From NCBI GenBank assembly GCA_013368375.1, contig JAACJP010000043.1, positions 124,001-188,000 of the forward strand: a DNA stretch of 64,000 nucleotides. Direction: 5' to 3'. The translations under genes and the position numbers were made by a program. Below the pieces are notes generated by a model. The model was not told the DNA's origin and made no database searches. It saw nothing but the letters and a program-made list of their open reading frames with translations. The stretch is from Tricholomella constricta (Eukaryota > Basidiomycota > Agaricomycetes > Agaricales > Lyophyllaceae). This document shows positions 9,650-20,987 of this stretch, piece after piece (the first letter of the stretch is position 1; every line of letters begins with the position of its first letter).

Positions 9650-10582
9650 TTCTGCTAGCGATCTGCCTCCTCCGGTGAGCGTGGGAAAGTAGCTCACGGT
9701 GGTGGTAACGGATCAAGGAGCGTTTTAGTACTTACATCGAAACTTCTCAATAAACACGATGTATGTAGCTAAGGGTTTACGACTTACGAGCATTACATAA
9801 TTAAAATTACAAATTTGCTTCAACAACCCCGCTTCTTTCAAGTTCGAGCATTGCCCAGCGCAGGCTGGTACCCCCCTGGCCCAGCGTCCGGACTCCAGCG
9901 CAAATCTGCCTTTCCTCCCCTCCTCTGCCCCTACATCTAAGTGCTTCTTGATAAGCGAAACGGACGGCCTCCAATTGACTGGTCACCGGTCAGCCGTGAC
10001 TTGATATCGAGTCGTAATTTAATAAGGTAACCGAAACTGGGCATACTACATCACAACTACGGCTTGAGTATCAGCTCCATACTCTTTCCGTGCTTCCCCG
10101 ATTACTTGGCCTCGAAGGTGTTGATTCGAACTCCACCAAGCATGAAAGATAGTTCGGTACTCTATTGGGGTGAGTGATCGAGGTCAAAGTCGAAGTCTTC
10201 ACACACTGACCGTATTCAAAACTATGCTAGGCTGCTCGGATGTTAGAGCATAAATTTCACATCCGAGGCCTTCCAGAGTGTCACGACATGTGCTTGAGGT
10301 GTGAGAATCTATCTCCCTGGCTGCTACATCTTCAAAGAGGAAGAACGGAATCTCCAACCTCAAAACGTCAACGTTCAATTTTGCGAATCTGTCGCCATAT
10401 CACATCAGGCTGTGTGGTTTGCCTCACTTCTTCCGCGGTTCACCTCCCTGAACACGTGTATAAGCTCTGGCAAGCGCCTCGTACATAACCGGAGGCAACC
10501 TTGACTTTCGGTCGACTTCCAGTTCCTCCTCCACGCCTTCCTCGTACAGCTAATCGTCTCCCTCTTGTTCTCTCATAACGCT
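9650..10582. other. Intergenic, nothing recognised
   Basis: Covers the 5' flank of the LINE ORF1 fragment and the upstream region of the next gene. Short frames here have no recognisable domain. A pyrimidine-rich stretch lies at about 10515-10575, just before the next start codon. Confidence 0.5.
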
Positions 10583-12481
10583 ATGGGTGATTCAAATCGA
10601 GATCCTTCATTCATCCGCGGTGGTGACACCGTTAGGCGGTCCATGACCCGTAACTCACACTATAGCCACGCTAGCACTCAGTCATGGGTCCTTTCTACCC
10701 AGCAAAACCCTCCTCCGCCCCCTGAGGAGTCTGAACCCATCCCTTCTCCAATGCGGACCCCACGACCTCTTCCCGACCCACAACTTCAGCCACACCACCA
10801 AACCCAGGTGCTTCGAGCAACCAATGCTGATCCTCCTGACGATGAAGAAGAGTACATGCACATAGACGCCAACGGTCCAGGGATAGATTCTGGCTACCGC
10901 ACGGAGGGGCTTGGCCGAGGAAGAAGTCCTCGGCTAACACCGATGACTCCAAGCTCGATGAGGATTGGGACGTCAGGCGGCGGGAGATCATTTGTGGGAG
11001 GCTTTGTCGATGGTCTGAGAAGGCTTCCGAGGGTAGTCTTGAAATATGGATCCCTCGGGGACAAGAGGAAGTTCGTCAGACAAGGCACTTTTGGGAGTGG
11101 GGGCACTGTAACCAGCGGGACAGGTATGACGACGGGGAATACCCTTCCGCTCTATGTGTCGAATCCACCTACCCCCGTTGCCGGTCCCTCGAATACGCAG
11201 TACGTTGAAGCATCGGAAATGCCTGTCCCGTTCTCCGCCGAAGAGCCTCGATCAGTCATTCTTGGCCCATCTCTCAGTCAACGTCGTCGTAATCCGAGCT
11301 TTCGCATAACCCCCCCATCGGAAGAGGTAACCGCGCAGGAAAGTATTACAGTCCCTCACACTTTCCCTCCAGACCCTCCACAGTTCACGGAAAGCCTCGT
11401 CGAGTCCCCGCGCAATGTCAACACTGTGACGGTCTATCACCTTCCCGGGCAGGAGGACTATCCTGTAGATGAACCGCCTCTTCCTCTACCAACACCGACT
11501 CCGAATCGACGATCAGACAGTCTGCAGCCACAGCCTATCTCGGATCCCATCCCAATCGAAGAACCTCTACAAAGCCCCGTTCATGCTCATCCACCTCCAG
11601 CCCCCGACTATCGCAAGATGACTTTGTCATCTTTGCCGGTTTCTCCCAGGACGGTGGCGACCTCGCTGACTTCGGAGCCATCATTTTCATCTGAGCTCAA
11701 CCCCGTAAGACGTTTTTTCGTCGGCCTGTATCGCCTACCATGGATCGCTCCCGAGCGAGTTACTGTTGACTATCGTCCACGTGGGCATGGCGGACGGAAC
11801 GGAGAAGGCAAGGGTGTTAAGAAACACATGTCCTCGTGGTACAGAGGCATGCCAGGCGCGGTACTTTCTGTCAAGGCCGGCAGTGGCGAGGTCGATTTGC
11901 TTAGCTCCGGTAGTCGTTCGCGACGGGCCAGCACCGGTACCTCAATGACACCTTTAGCGTCCCCTACAAGCACACGCGCGAGGCACCGTTCCTCCGATCA
12001 TCACAGGCATCGGCGCCGTGAGCACCGACACCGATCCAGTGGGGAAAACACGCCCCGCAGCCACGAGCATCGCTCCCACCGCCATCGGAACACCATTTCC
12101 ACAACCGAGATGCGACAGCAGCAGACCGCCAGTCCAATCGTCCCCGCAATGTACCCTTTTCCGTACGCATACCCATACCAGTACCCAACATTCTCGTCCC
12201 CGCCCCCTCAGCGCACGTATTCACAGTCGACACCACGTGGCCCGCGGCCGCACCGCACCCAAACCTATCCACATGGGTATACTCCCTACCAGCCTCCTCA
12301 ACAACCCCCACCTGTCTATGTAATCCACTCGCCGACGCATACAAACGGCTCTGGTGAGGCTGGACAGATGGTGTCTCCTGTATACGTGCAAATGCAACTT
12401 GTGCCTGGAGCCTATATACCGGAGCCGGCGACAGGTGGCTCACCTCCAGCAGGCGAAAGGGCCGAGGCTGGTGATGCATGA
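10583..12481 (+). CDS. Conserved-type hypothetical protein, largely disordered
   Basis: A single-exon frame of 632 codons from ATG 10583. It is rich in Pro, Ser, Arg and His, with a poly-Pro patch near the start, an Arg/His-rich tract around residues 455-500 (RHRRREHRHRSSG), and a Pro/Tyr-rich C-terminus. Two short hydrophobic blocks stand out: RSFVGGFVDGLRRLP near residue 138 and RRFFVGLYRLPWIAPERV near residue 375. They look like two copies of one motif (F-V-G-hydrophobic-x-R-L-P followed by basic and Tyr residues). Codon use and length support a real gene. I do not recognise a function. Confidence 0.7.
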   Translation: MGDSNRDPSFIRGGDTVRRSMTRNSHYSHASTQSWVLSTQQNPPPPPEESEPIPSPMRTPRPLPDPQLQPHHQTQVLRATNADPPDDEEEYMHIDANGPGIDSGYRTEGLGRGRSPRLTPMTPSSMRIGTSGGGRSFVGGFVDGLRRLPRVVLKYGSLGDKRKFVRQGTFGSGGTVTSGTGMTTGNTLPLYVSNPPTPVAGPSNTQYVEASEMPVPFSAEEPRSVILGPSLSQRRRNPSFRITPPSEEVTAQESITVPHTFPPDPPQFTESLVESPRNVNTVTVYHLPGQEDYPVDEPPLPLPTPTPNRRSDSLQPQPISDPIPIEEPLQSPVHAHPPPAPDYRKMTLSSLPVSPRTVATSLTSEPSFSSELNPVRRFFVGLYRLPWIAPERVTVDYRPRGHGGRNGEGKGVKKHMSSWYRGMPGAVLSVKAGSGEVDLLSSGSRSRRASTGTSMTPLASPTSTRARHRSSDHHRHRRREHRHRSSGENTPRSHEHRSHRHRNTISTTEMRQQQTASPIVPAMYPFPYAYPYQYPTFSSPPPQRTYSQSTPRGPRPHRTQTYPHGYTPYQPPQQPPPVYVIHSPTHTNGSGEAGQMVSPVYVQMQLVPGAYIPEPATGGSPPAGERAEAGDA

Positions 12482-13204
12482 TTGCATTCTGGACAATTCA
12501 TTCTATCTTTCCCGTAGCATCTCGTATATATATTTTAGACTCGCAGAATCATGTCATTTTCTCCTTTGCGTCCATTTTTGCTTGCTTTGTATGAATCCAT
12601 CTCACATAGTTGAGCTGATCCCGCGCGACACGACACTCTTGACGATGTCGAAAGCAAATTCGTTCCTTCCTTTACGATGGCCTGTAAGCTCAGCGGTAGG
12701 CCACGGTTTACTCGATTGAACAGAATATAGATCTAAAGAGGGGGCTGTTCTTGATTTTCGACGAAACAGACTAATGATATCTGTACTTGCCTTGAAGACA
12801 GAAACGCAAGCGCAGGGAACGCCAGCTTCGTGCCCACGACGCGCACGACAGTTTATCCAATTGGCATCCTCAACGCCCGTTTCCTAGGAGCTCGCAGGCG
12901 AGCTCGTCGACTGGATGCAGGCTGTAACAGCCATATGGCGTCCTTACTTGTCCGGAGTCACCGTAGCTTAATAAGATAGATGTGCGGGCGATGTGCTGAA
13001 AAGAGCCTGTCGAAAATACTTACGTCCTTCACATCAGGGCGGAATAACGTCAACCACAGCCCTATTGTTCGACCTTGTCGAATCTCAAAATGTAGAAAAT
13101 AAAAATATATTCGAAACCTAAACCCGATGAGAATTGGAAGTTGGTGAGCGGAAGGGGACAACTCACTATATCAAACCAGTGAACTCATTTGTTTGACTGA
13201 CCAA
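12482..13204. other. Intergenic, nothing recognised
   Basis: 3' flank of the rightward gene and 3' flank of the leftward carbonic anhydrase. The part at about 13030-13200 has a diverged relative at about 31960-32100, next to a second carbonic anhydrase fragment. Confidence 0.5.
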
Positions 13205-14085
13205 CTATCTAGGCAGCTCCTTAGCCGCCAATTTTATTAAATTGGTCTGGCCAGGCGCATTCTGCGGATACCGCGCGTTGAATTTGAGCAGGCTTTTAAA
13301 GGCGAGGAACGTAGGCACATTGATGGGCAGCGGGCGCTTTGCAACAAGCCAAGTAAGGCCGGATGTGCACGGTGGGGCTGTAAGGGACCCCACATAATTG
13401 TAGAAGGGTGTGGTGTGGAAGAAACGCTCGATTGGTTTGAAGTCAAGTGGTCCTGTCTCCGTCACGCTGCCTGCCCTGTATATTTTTTTGAGGCTCTTGG
13501 TCAGAACTGTCAACAAGTCCGTCGTAGACCCGTCCATCGTCAGCTCGAACAAAGCGCCAAGCGCGAGCGACGAGTTATCTGTCAATAAGTCGTTAGAAGA
13601 GGTCTTCAAAACAGTATGTGGCATATCACCAGCTGCCTTGTGAACAAAATGTACTTCCATGGGGAAGTACTCCGACTCGATGAGATGCTCCGACGGAGTG
13701 TGGAAGTGGAACTGCTCCAATTTGTACTCCTTGCCCTCATAAGTCGTAGTTCCCCAAGGAAGACCTCCACTGTCGTCCCCAGATTCTCAAACTCTGCCTC
13801 CTTGACGTACCCAATCTTGACAGTCGGTGGACTCGGAGATAAATTGATAGAGCTGTCGAGATTGATGGGTGACTGCACATCTGAAGTCGAGCACGCCCCG
13901 TATTGAGAGTTAAGCCCCGCCCAGCCGAGCGGGCCAGTGGGACCTGCGTAGGTGTAATTGTTCACTGGATGAATGTCATGGTCATTATCATGACCACCAT
14001 GGCGCGGTTCGAGGATAAAACCAGCGTAAGTCGTCTGAGCAGCAAAAATGGTAAGAACAATTTGGAGAAACATTCCGCGGTGCAT
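13205..14085 (-). pseudogene. Alpha-carbonic anhydrase with a one-base frameshift
   Basis: Two overlapping minus-strand frames together give a secreted alpha-carbonic anhydrase of about 293 residues. The first (ATG 14085) has a signal peptide (MHRGMFLQIVLTIFAAQ) and the domain start GPLGWAGL..QSPINL. The second holds the zinc ligands in QFHFHTPSEH and EVHFVHK and the active-site loop GSLTAPPCTSGL. The switch occurs at the CCCC run at 13752-13755 (GGGG on the coding strand), where one base seems to be missing. No intron with usable borders explains it. The enzyme would convert CO2 to bicarbonate outside the cell. All zinc ligands are kept, so this is either a recent null allele or a homopolymer sequencing error. 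Confidence 0.75.
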
Positions 14086-15664
14086 TTAGGGCGAGGTCGA
14101 CGGGACATTTTACGGAGGCCATCTTTTTATAGAATCGGGGATCTTCTCAAGTCTTACAGTATCCGACATTAGGAAATTTGCACATAGTGGTTGCGGGTTG
14201 AAAATAAATCCGACTTCCGCACCGGAACCTTCGCCACATGAGCCGGGAACGCCGCGTCCTTTTCTCATTGTCCCCTTCATGACTCTTTCTCTGGACGCGA
14301 CGCGACCACTACTTCATTGGAAGAATCTCCTCAACTCTTCGGCCGTTATGATTATGAAGGGCATTCGTAGTGCCGCAACACTCGCCAGCGACTTGGACTC
14401 ATCGCACACCGTCCTGGTCTATCTCTCGGCTCGGAAATCCTAACTGTCTCATGACACTGATACTCTCAAAATCTTATCTCACAAACCCCAGAACATCGCC
14501 ATTGCAGACCTGTCTTCCTTGCCAACAACGCAGCTCTGGGTATTTTTCAGCAGCGCTCTGTTTGAAGCGCATATACTGCCGACTCCTAGCTCTCAGCTCC
14601 CAAAAGATATCCCAGCTACATCCTTTCGTATCATCGCAATTGGTACGGCAACTGGAGCTTATTTCTGGACGACCAAAAATATACCACGATCAATCTCAAT
14701 CAAGTCCATCTCAAACTGATACTTGTTTCTCCTCCTTGTTCGTGGACTGCACCTAGGCCTATCCTTCAATCCACCTACTTTCCTTCTACCGGAGGCAGCC
14801 CAAGATACCGCCGACATGCCAGTATTTTTAGAAAAAAATTCAGTGGGTTTACTCTTCTGGGTCTCTGCGACTCATGGATGGATGGATGGCTGGCAGACAT
14901 TCTCCGCCAACATCTCTCCCGTCTTATTCTCAATCCGCGCACTGGCAGGCACATATATACGTCACTGGCCCTCTGAGTAGTGGCAGACATTCTCCGCCAA
15001 CATCTCTCCGGTCTTATTCTCAATCCGCGCACCGGCAGGCACATATATACGTCACTGGGCCTCTGAGATGGCTATATGCGGCATCTTGTATGCACACCAC
15101 CACTCTGCTTTACGTTACAATGTCCTCCTGTTATACCGGAAGGCGCATATAGGCGCCTTAGACACCTTGAAGCTGTGTGTATGTGCTACTTACTACATTG
15201 AGTGATGACAACGAGGACGACAACGGAGGAGAGGAAGATCCGCGCCCACCCACCGTCCACACCGGCGCTGCTCGGGCTCATGACCCCGACCATGGGTCTC
15301 CGAGAACGACATAGCGTGCAGCGTATTCCTTATTTCTGCTTCAACCTCATATTTATGTCGGTGTCTCCGCCAATTTGCTTTCCCTTGCACATAGAGTGCG
15401 GATGTCATCGTGTATGTGCTTGAAAGTGGATATAGTTCATGATCGATCCTTGACTTGGTAGATCGTAGACGCGGCGATTATATGATTCAGGTCAAACAAC
15501 GAATCAAAAGAATACTAGGGATAACTAGAGGTCCTTGACTATTATAAGTAGCAATTGTGAGCATGCCCGAGGTAAAAAGACAAACGAAGAAAGAAAATCT
15601 GGGCAAGAGGAGGGAGCACCAGTATACATAGTACCATATCATAAAGTAGCACAAGAAGTCGTGC
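14086..15664. other. Intergenic with a 90-bp tandem duplication
   Basis: No convincing gene. Several rightward frames between 14198 and 14980 overlap in different phases (for example NIAIADLSSLPTTQLWVFFS), which may be remains of a gene, but I recognise no domain. GGAT repeats occur at 14873-14888, just before the duplication. Confidence 0.4.
14891..15068. repeat. Tandem duplication, 90-bp unit, two copies
   Basis: Copies at 14891-14980 and 14981-15068 both start TGGCAGACATTCTCCGCCAA and run through TCACTGG to CCTCTGAG. They differ at only a few positions, so the duplication is fairly recent. Confidence 0.85.
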
Positions 15665-16792
15665 CTATGTGTTGGCAGTGCCGTAAAGCACATCCAACCT
15701 CTCCGCAAGCCCACGCCCAAGCCCCTCGCGCTCCCACTCACCACCCACGTCGTCGACGGCTGCCGGATGACCAGGACCCATCAGCCCCAGTGCGATACTG
15801 TCGCGCTTCGCCTTTGGTGAACCCGACTGCGAGCCGGTGTTCGCAGCCGTCGGCCCAAACGCATCATGTGGTCCCATCGCAAAGCCGCGGAGACTGGTGC
15901 CTGCGCTGCCGGGGTGGGACGCAGCAACGGAGACACCGGTGATGTGTGGTGGAGGCTCTGATGTGGACGCGGCGGTTGTGAGAGAGGAGAGGGGGAGGGT
16001 AGACGTGGGGGTGGACGTGAGGAGGTCGGCGTAGGAGATGAACGAAAGGCGTTTGGATGCAGCATTGGGCGCGCTGAGAGGTGAGTGGGGTTGTGATGGG
16101 ATATGCGTGCTTGCGGGCGAGGATGAGAGGGCAGGGAGGGAAGAAGGCGCTGCTGGAGGCGGTGTGGCGGGTATCTCGTCTTGCGCAGACTCGGAAGGCT
16201 GCCCCATGTCGGACCCGTCGGCGACGGAGAAGTATGCGGATGTCGGGGTAACAATCGCCGGTGGGGACTGTGTTGTCTGGATAGGTGGGCACCGCACTGT
16301 CGGAGGTGAGGCCATAAGCCCCTGCTGTTGCTGTTGCGGAATGCTTAAAAGGAGACTGTTGCGGCCATGTGCCGTCAGGCTGCCAATGGTGGGGCTTGGA
16401 CTGCGACTCCTAAAGCTGCCAATGGGACTTGCAAAACCACTTCCAGCAAATGGGGCGGGGGATACAATGGCAATGTCATTTGTGTTCTGGATTGAAGCTA
16501 GAATGGCGGCAGCAGAATCGAGGACTGAGGGAACAGAGTGCTCGATCTGCTCTGTTGCTTTAGATCTTGGAATGCGGTGAGCATTGGTGGAGTGGTGCTG
16601 AGGAGAGGGCGGTGAAAGAGGCTCTATGTCGCGTTCAAAGATGGCGCTCGAAGAAGAGTGCACAGATGTTGGGGAAGACGGTATAGACGTCGGTGAGCGG
16701 GCTGGCGAGTGCGGGCGCAGAAGCTGAGACATGCGCGGAGATGCCAGCGTTGTATTCGATGTCATGTGGCGAAGGTCTGTAGCTGCCGACAT
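15665..16792 (-). CDS. Conserved-type Ser/Pro-rich hypothetical protein
   Basis: 375 codons from ATG 16792; the frame is open to 16903 without an earlier ATG, so an upstream exon is possible. The protein is mostly low-complexity Ser, Pro, Thr and Ala with a poly-Gln patch. Two short islands look conserved: KRLSFISYADLLTSTP around residue 265 and GGEWEREGLGRGLAERLD at the C-terminus. I believe similar islands occur in unnamed Agaricomycete proteins, but that is from memory. Function unknown; the disorder would fit a signalling or scaffold protein. Confidence 0.65.
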   Translation of the reverse strand: MSAATDLRHMTSNTTLASPRMSQLLRPHSPARSPTSIPSSPTSVHSSSSAIFERDIEPLSPPSPQHHSTNAHRIPRSKATEQIEHSVPSVLDSAAAILASIQNTNDIAIVSPAPFAGSGFASPIGSFRSRSPSPTIGSLTAHGRNSLLLSIPQQQQQGLMASPPTVRCPPIQTTQSPPAIVTPTSAYFSVADGSDMGQPSESAQDEIPATPPPAAPSSLPALSSSPASTHIPSQPHSPLSAPNAASKRLSFISYADLLTSTPTSTLPLSSLTTAASTSEPPPHITGVSVAASHPGSAGTSLRGFAMGPHDAFGPTAANTGSQSGSPKAKRDSIALGLMGPGHPAAVDDVGGEWEREGLGRGLAERLDVLYGTANT

Positions 16793-18835
16793 GGTAGTAG
16801 GACGGTGATCGTGGTGGTGGTCGTAGGTCAAGTTGTTCCAATTTCCCGTCGTCAAAGTCCGTTTCAACAACGATTTGGTGGCTGTGCTTCCCACGTGAGA
16901 CAACTGATGCGACTATGTAAGCAACTACTTCGCCCGTTTTGCACTTTTCATCCCAGCCTCCACCCTAGGTTTTGCCAGGTTTCCCCTTCATTTCTGCGCT
17001 TCATCATCCTTCGCACCGGGTTCACGCAATTCAGCGCAATTTGTCGCCTTTGTACCCTCGATCCACCGAGTTGCTCACGCTGCATCGTTGTTTGATGATC
17101 ATTGGCCGCTTGCATGATCCATCCATCCCTCAGTCTCCACGGATCTTTGCGATTGTCTGGCCTGGACGATTGGTCCTACACCAAAAGAAGATTTCACGCC
17201 TGAGAATGCGCATTTATGGACCCTTGTGGCAACTGCCAGCAGATCAGCAGACCTCCGATGCCTTGTGACGTCACACTATCTTTCCCCTTTCATATTGGAG
17301 TCTACACCGGTATCTTTGGGCCTGGAGGCCTCTATTCCATCGCTTTCAAGCCTTTTAAGCTTCATTTCCAAGCAACACCTTTGTGGATCTAGAACACGAC
17401 GTTTCCGATACCCACGATGCCCAAGAGCTCCGGTGCCAAATCTCGAGCCCTGATTGCATTGTCCACGCATCAAGGAAGCTTCTCCGGGCCTTTGTGTTTC
17501 CATTCTGTGCCTTAAAAGGTCCGTTCCACTCGAGATTAGGTCTGACCCGGTGCACACACGCAGCGCTTTCTTGCCGAACGGAGAAATCTTACTCAGGGTC
17601 AAGTTATAGATGTGCTTGCCCAAGTACTTCAACTCATTCCCCATCATTGAGAACTTTCTAGCTGCATACCTCGATTCCATCAACACCAACTTTACCGTTG
17701 GAGTCGTCCTCAATGTCAAACATTTTGACATGATGCGCATCTACGGGAAAGATGTGATCAGCCGTTGGTGACGATGACGGCTGCTCCAAGTGGATCCTCA
17801 CGAAGTCAGAGCATGGGTACCGAGAGTACTCGGAAGAGTGTTTTTTAGTCTAGTCATCAGTCACTGAGGATGAGTACCATTTGATGACGAGCAGCGCCAA
17901 TTGAGGTATTATGACGTCTCGCTTTTTACCTCCTTGCTCACCGCAGTTTACCTAAATGCCCTTCCACTCTGTGTCCTGACTGGTGTACTGGCTTTTTTCC
18001 CCGGATTTTGCGCGCATATATCGACCTTTCAGCAACTCCGAAAACAACTATCTACAGGCAGACTGATGTCATGCGCTCTGAGAACTGGATGAAGCAAGGC
18101 TCCAGTGATGCTCAAGGTGTCTTCTCCCAGTTGACCCGATACCGTCTGTTACAAGGTCGTAACCAGACCGTCTCGAAATCCACGCTCTGCCCCTACTGTC
18201 GATGCTCTTGGCTTATGCTGTCTCACAAACTACGTGCATACACCCAGCTCTATGGGCATGCTTTCTGCGGAAAGGAGAATTAACTCTGGTTTGGCTAGAT
18301 AGAACGATCAAATGTATGGCTTTACCGTATATGTCGGCCTTGGCAGAGGGAACATGCACGCCCTCAAAACGCTGTTGGAGCTGGGTGTGGTAGAGATCTG
18401 CGGAGCGCGGACAACGCTAACGGCCACACGCGAATGTACTGAGACCCTTTAGGGCCTTGAGGACAAATTATCTGTTGAGGAGCTCGCCCCCGAGTATCTG
18501 GAAAAGTGCGTTATCGGTGCCTACGATATCCGATAATTTGGAGAATACATCGCGAAACGTGAGTAGGGATGTATATGCGATTCCGATGGGGGAGGCTTGG
18601 ATCTTGAAGCGCATGTGGTTACGTGCATTGCTTTAATATCTTCTCTGATATCTCTTCCGACGTCTTAGCGTCGAAGGACATAATGGAACAAGAGCCCTGG
18701 CGTCAAGGAGCTATTGGCGTTCCAACCTGTACGAGATATCGACATTCTTTTCGTTTGCACCTTTCATATACAGACACTCGACTATAAGAAACTACTTACA
18801 AAACGAAGATACATAATCTACATCCGCTAAAGCTT
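16793..18835. other. Intergenic, possible gene relics
   Basis: About 2 kb without a clean gene. Broken rightward frames look coding-like, for example a segment ending INTNFTVGVVLNVKHFD near 17640-17740 and LEDKLSVEELAPEYLEKC near 18455-18510. Stops and frame changes separate them and I recognise no family, so they may be a decayed gene. Confidence 0.35.
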
Positions 18836-19969
18836 TTAAGCCCCATTGTTGGAAAGAAATTTCGAAATTATGTCATAAACCTCCTCCAGATGGTTCTCCA
18901 ACGGAAAGTGCCCGCCGTCTACAAAATGAATTTCAGCTTTAGGAAGCACAGTTTTGAATGCGTCCGCTCCGGTAGGAAGGAAAAAAGGATCGTTTTTGCC
19001 CCAGACAGCCAGAAGAGGAGGCTGGTGGGTGCGAAAGTATTCATGGAACTTCGGATACAGGGCTATATTTGTTTGATCTGAGGGCCATTAGCTGAGCGAG
19101 TCGAAGTTATCGAAAATACTTGACCTACAGTCAAAAGATAACTTGAGTTGGATGTCAGCATTCCCGGGACGATCGAGAAGGGCCTGATCAAGATGATACG
19201 TCTCGGGAGGGACTGCATCTGGATGGGCCTCCCCATGAAGGTACTAGGGCAATGGGGAATATAGAATTTCAAGCGTCTGAATCAAGCCTGGGGTGATTTA
19301 TACATACCTGGAACCTTGTAGCCTCCATCTTGGTCAAAGCTTGGATTGGGGCCAAGTTTTCAGGCGATGGATCATCCCAGTACTTGCGAAGCCCATCCCA
19401 AAACGGACTCAACCCAGCTTCGAAGGCGTTCCCGTTCTGGGATATAATGGCCGTGATGGCATCCGGGCGGGCGAGTGCAAGTCTTTTCAAACATTAGAAG
19501 AGATGGATGATTTGCCAGTGAGATGCAAACCTGAAGCCGACAGGTGCGCCGTAGTCAAAGACGTAAATCGCAAATGTATCAAGGTTCAGGATCCGTGTAA
19601 AGGAGGTTATCGTCCCCGCCAGACTGTCAAAGTTGTACTCATAGTTCAATTGCGCGGGAACACCTGTCAAGACGGCATCGTTTCCTATGGTCTGTTCGGA
19701 TAGCTCAGGGTAATTACTGACCTGTGAATCCGAATCCAGGGAGATCTGGGGCCTAAGATGGATGAGCTGAGCGTTGAGAACGGCAACTTGCAATCTAATG
19801 CCCTCACAATTACGTGGTGGGTGGTCGCGAGCTTTGGGATAAGGTTCCGGAATTGAAATGATGACGATGGAAAACCGTGAAGTAGGAGTATAGTTGGGGA
19901 TTTAACTTCTCCGTCCTCGCGGTAAAAGACACTGACACCGTCGACGTTGACCTTCTTGAGAACTACCAT
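18836..19969 (-). CDS. Alpha/beta hydrolase, epoxide hydrolase / haloalkane dehalogenase type
   Basis: Six exons by splice consensus: 19969-19808, 19752-19722, 19663-19531, 19482-19308, 19243-19129 and 19077-18836, giving 285 residues in one frame. Introns are 48-64 nt. The oxyanion motif HGFP is near residue 34. The nucleophile elbow is VFDYGAPVG, with Asp in the nucleophile position as in epoxide hydrolases and dehalogenases, not Ser. The acid is in WGKNDPFF and the catalytic His in DGGHFPLENH near the C-terminus. All active-site parts are present, so the gene looks functional. The substrate cannot be told from sequence. No signal peptide is seen, so it is probably cytosolic. Confidence 0.85.
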
Positions 19970-20987
19970 ACTTTATATTCGTGAAGTAAAATTCTGGAAC
20001 GGTGGGAACGAGAATTGAGGGGAATGGAGGTCGAAAACACGGTAATCCTCTCGCTGCTGACTGCTTGGTAAGAGTACTCATCATGAGACATCAGCTGTGA
20101 CGCAATGCGGGCATAACCGGTATACTTACTGCCTTGACAATGCCCAGATGTTGTGAAGAACTGTGGTCAACGCGTGCAGCAACTGAGCGATGAGTCAAAC
20201 TAGGCAAGGAGACACGCGGATAGTTGGAACGTTGCGTGGCGCACACTAGTTGCAGATGCTATTTTGGGTAATCGACCAGCTCTTTACAGGTCCTCGCCCC
20301 GTCCGAACGCCAAACTATCGTTAGAGTCACATATAACCCTTTGGATCTTCGTCATCAGCGGCGCTGGAGGACGAAGAGAGAATAATGCTTACCATGGAGC
20401 ATGGACTCCGAGCCGTTGCTTACATTGGGTGGTTTCGCGTTGATGCTGCCATCCCAGGATGGCTGATCTATCACGAGGCATTAATCCTGAGAGTAGACTC
20501 GCAGGAAGTCCCACCGTAATCAATTGTTCTCGGCAAGTTGAAGTGGTACCACAGCTATCGTTCCACGTGGGGATGGTCCGTGCGTGCCCGCCGAGGAGCC
20601 AGTATATAGACCTCGCACATTGCTCATCCTCACCACTCTGGCCTCTGGCGATCGTAGTATCTGTTCTCCATAATTGTCCTATTATAGAGGCGCCGCTTCT
20701 GTTCATGGTTATCGGGGTTTTTTTTACAGCCGATCTCTGCGCTCTGCTCGCAACGCATGGCGCACGATGACCTTGCCTTTGTACATGAGCGTTGTCGGAG
20801 CGTCTGCCCTCTTTTTCTGTGTTGCTGTTGAATAATTTAAGGCATATCAGTTGATGTTGGGGGGTAGCAGATGTATGGCCACGGAATGGCTTTCACCGTT
20901 TCCTTTGAACCGTCTCTTATAAAGAGTTTAACTGTATGGAAACCAATGAAACGTATGGATTGTGGTTCAGACACGAAACTCGTGAGT
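19970..20987. other. Intergenic, nothing recognised
   Basis: Shared upstream region of the hydrolase and 3' flank of the F-box gene. Frames of about 100 codons around 20389-20770 exist on both strands but show no domain. Confidence 0.45.

Noticed and set aside
8844..9692. A 282-codon rightward frame opposite LINE ORF1
   Set aside because: Its Cys/Ser/Val-rich composition is that of the antisense of a GC-rich coding region; the leftward frame fits ORF1.
17226..18540. A single intact gene
   Set aside because: Coding-like pieces are in different phases with stops between them and I found no consistent splice path or known domain.
20389..20770. Frames of about 100 codons on both strands
   Set aside because: No domain, no splice structure and unusual composition; treated as chance.
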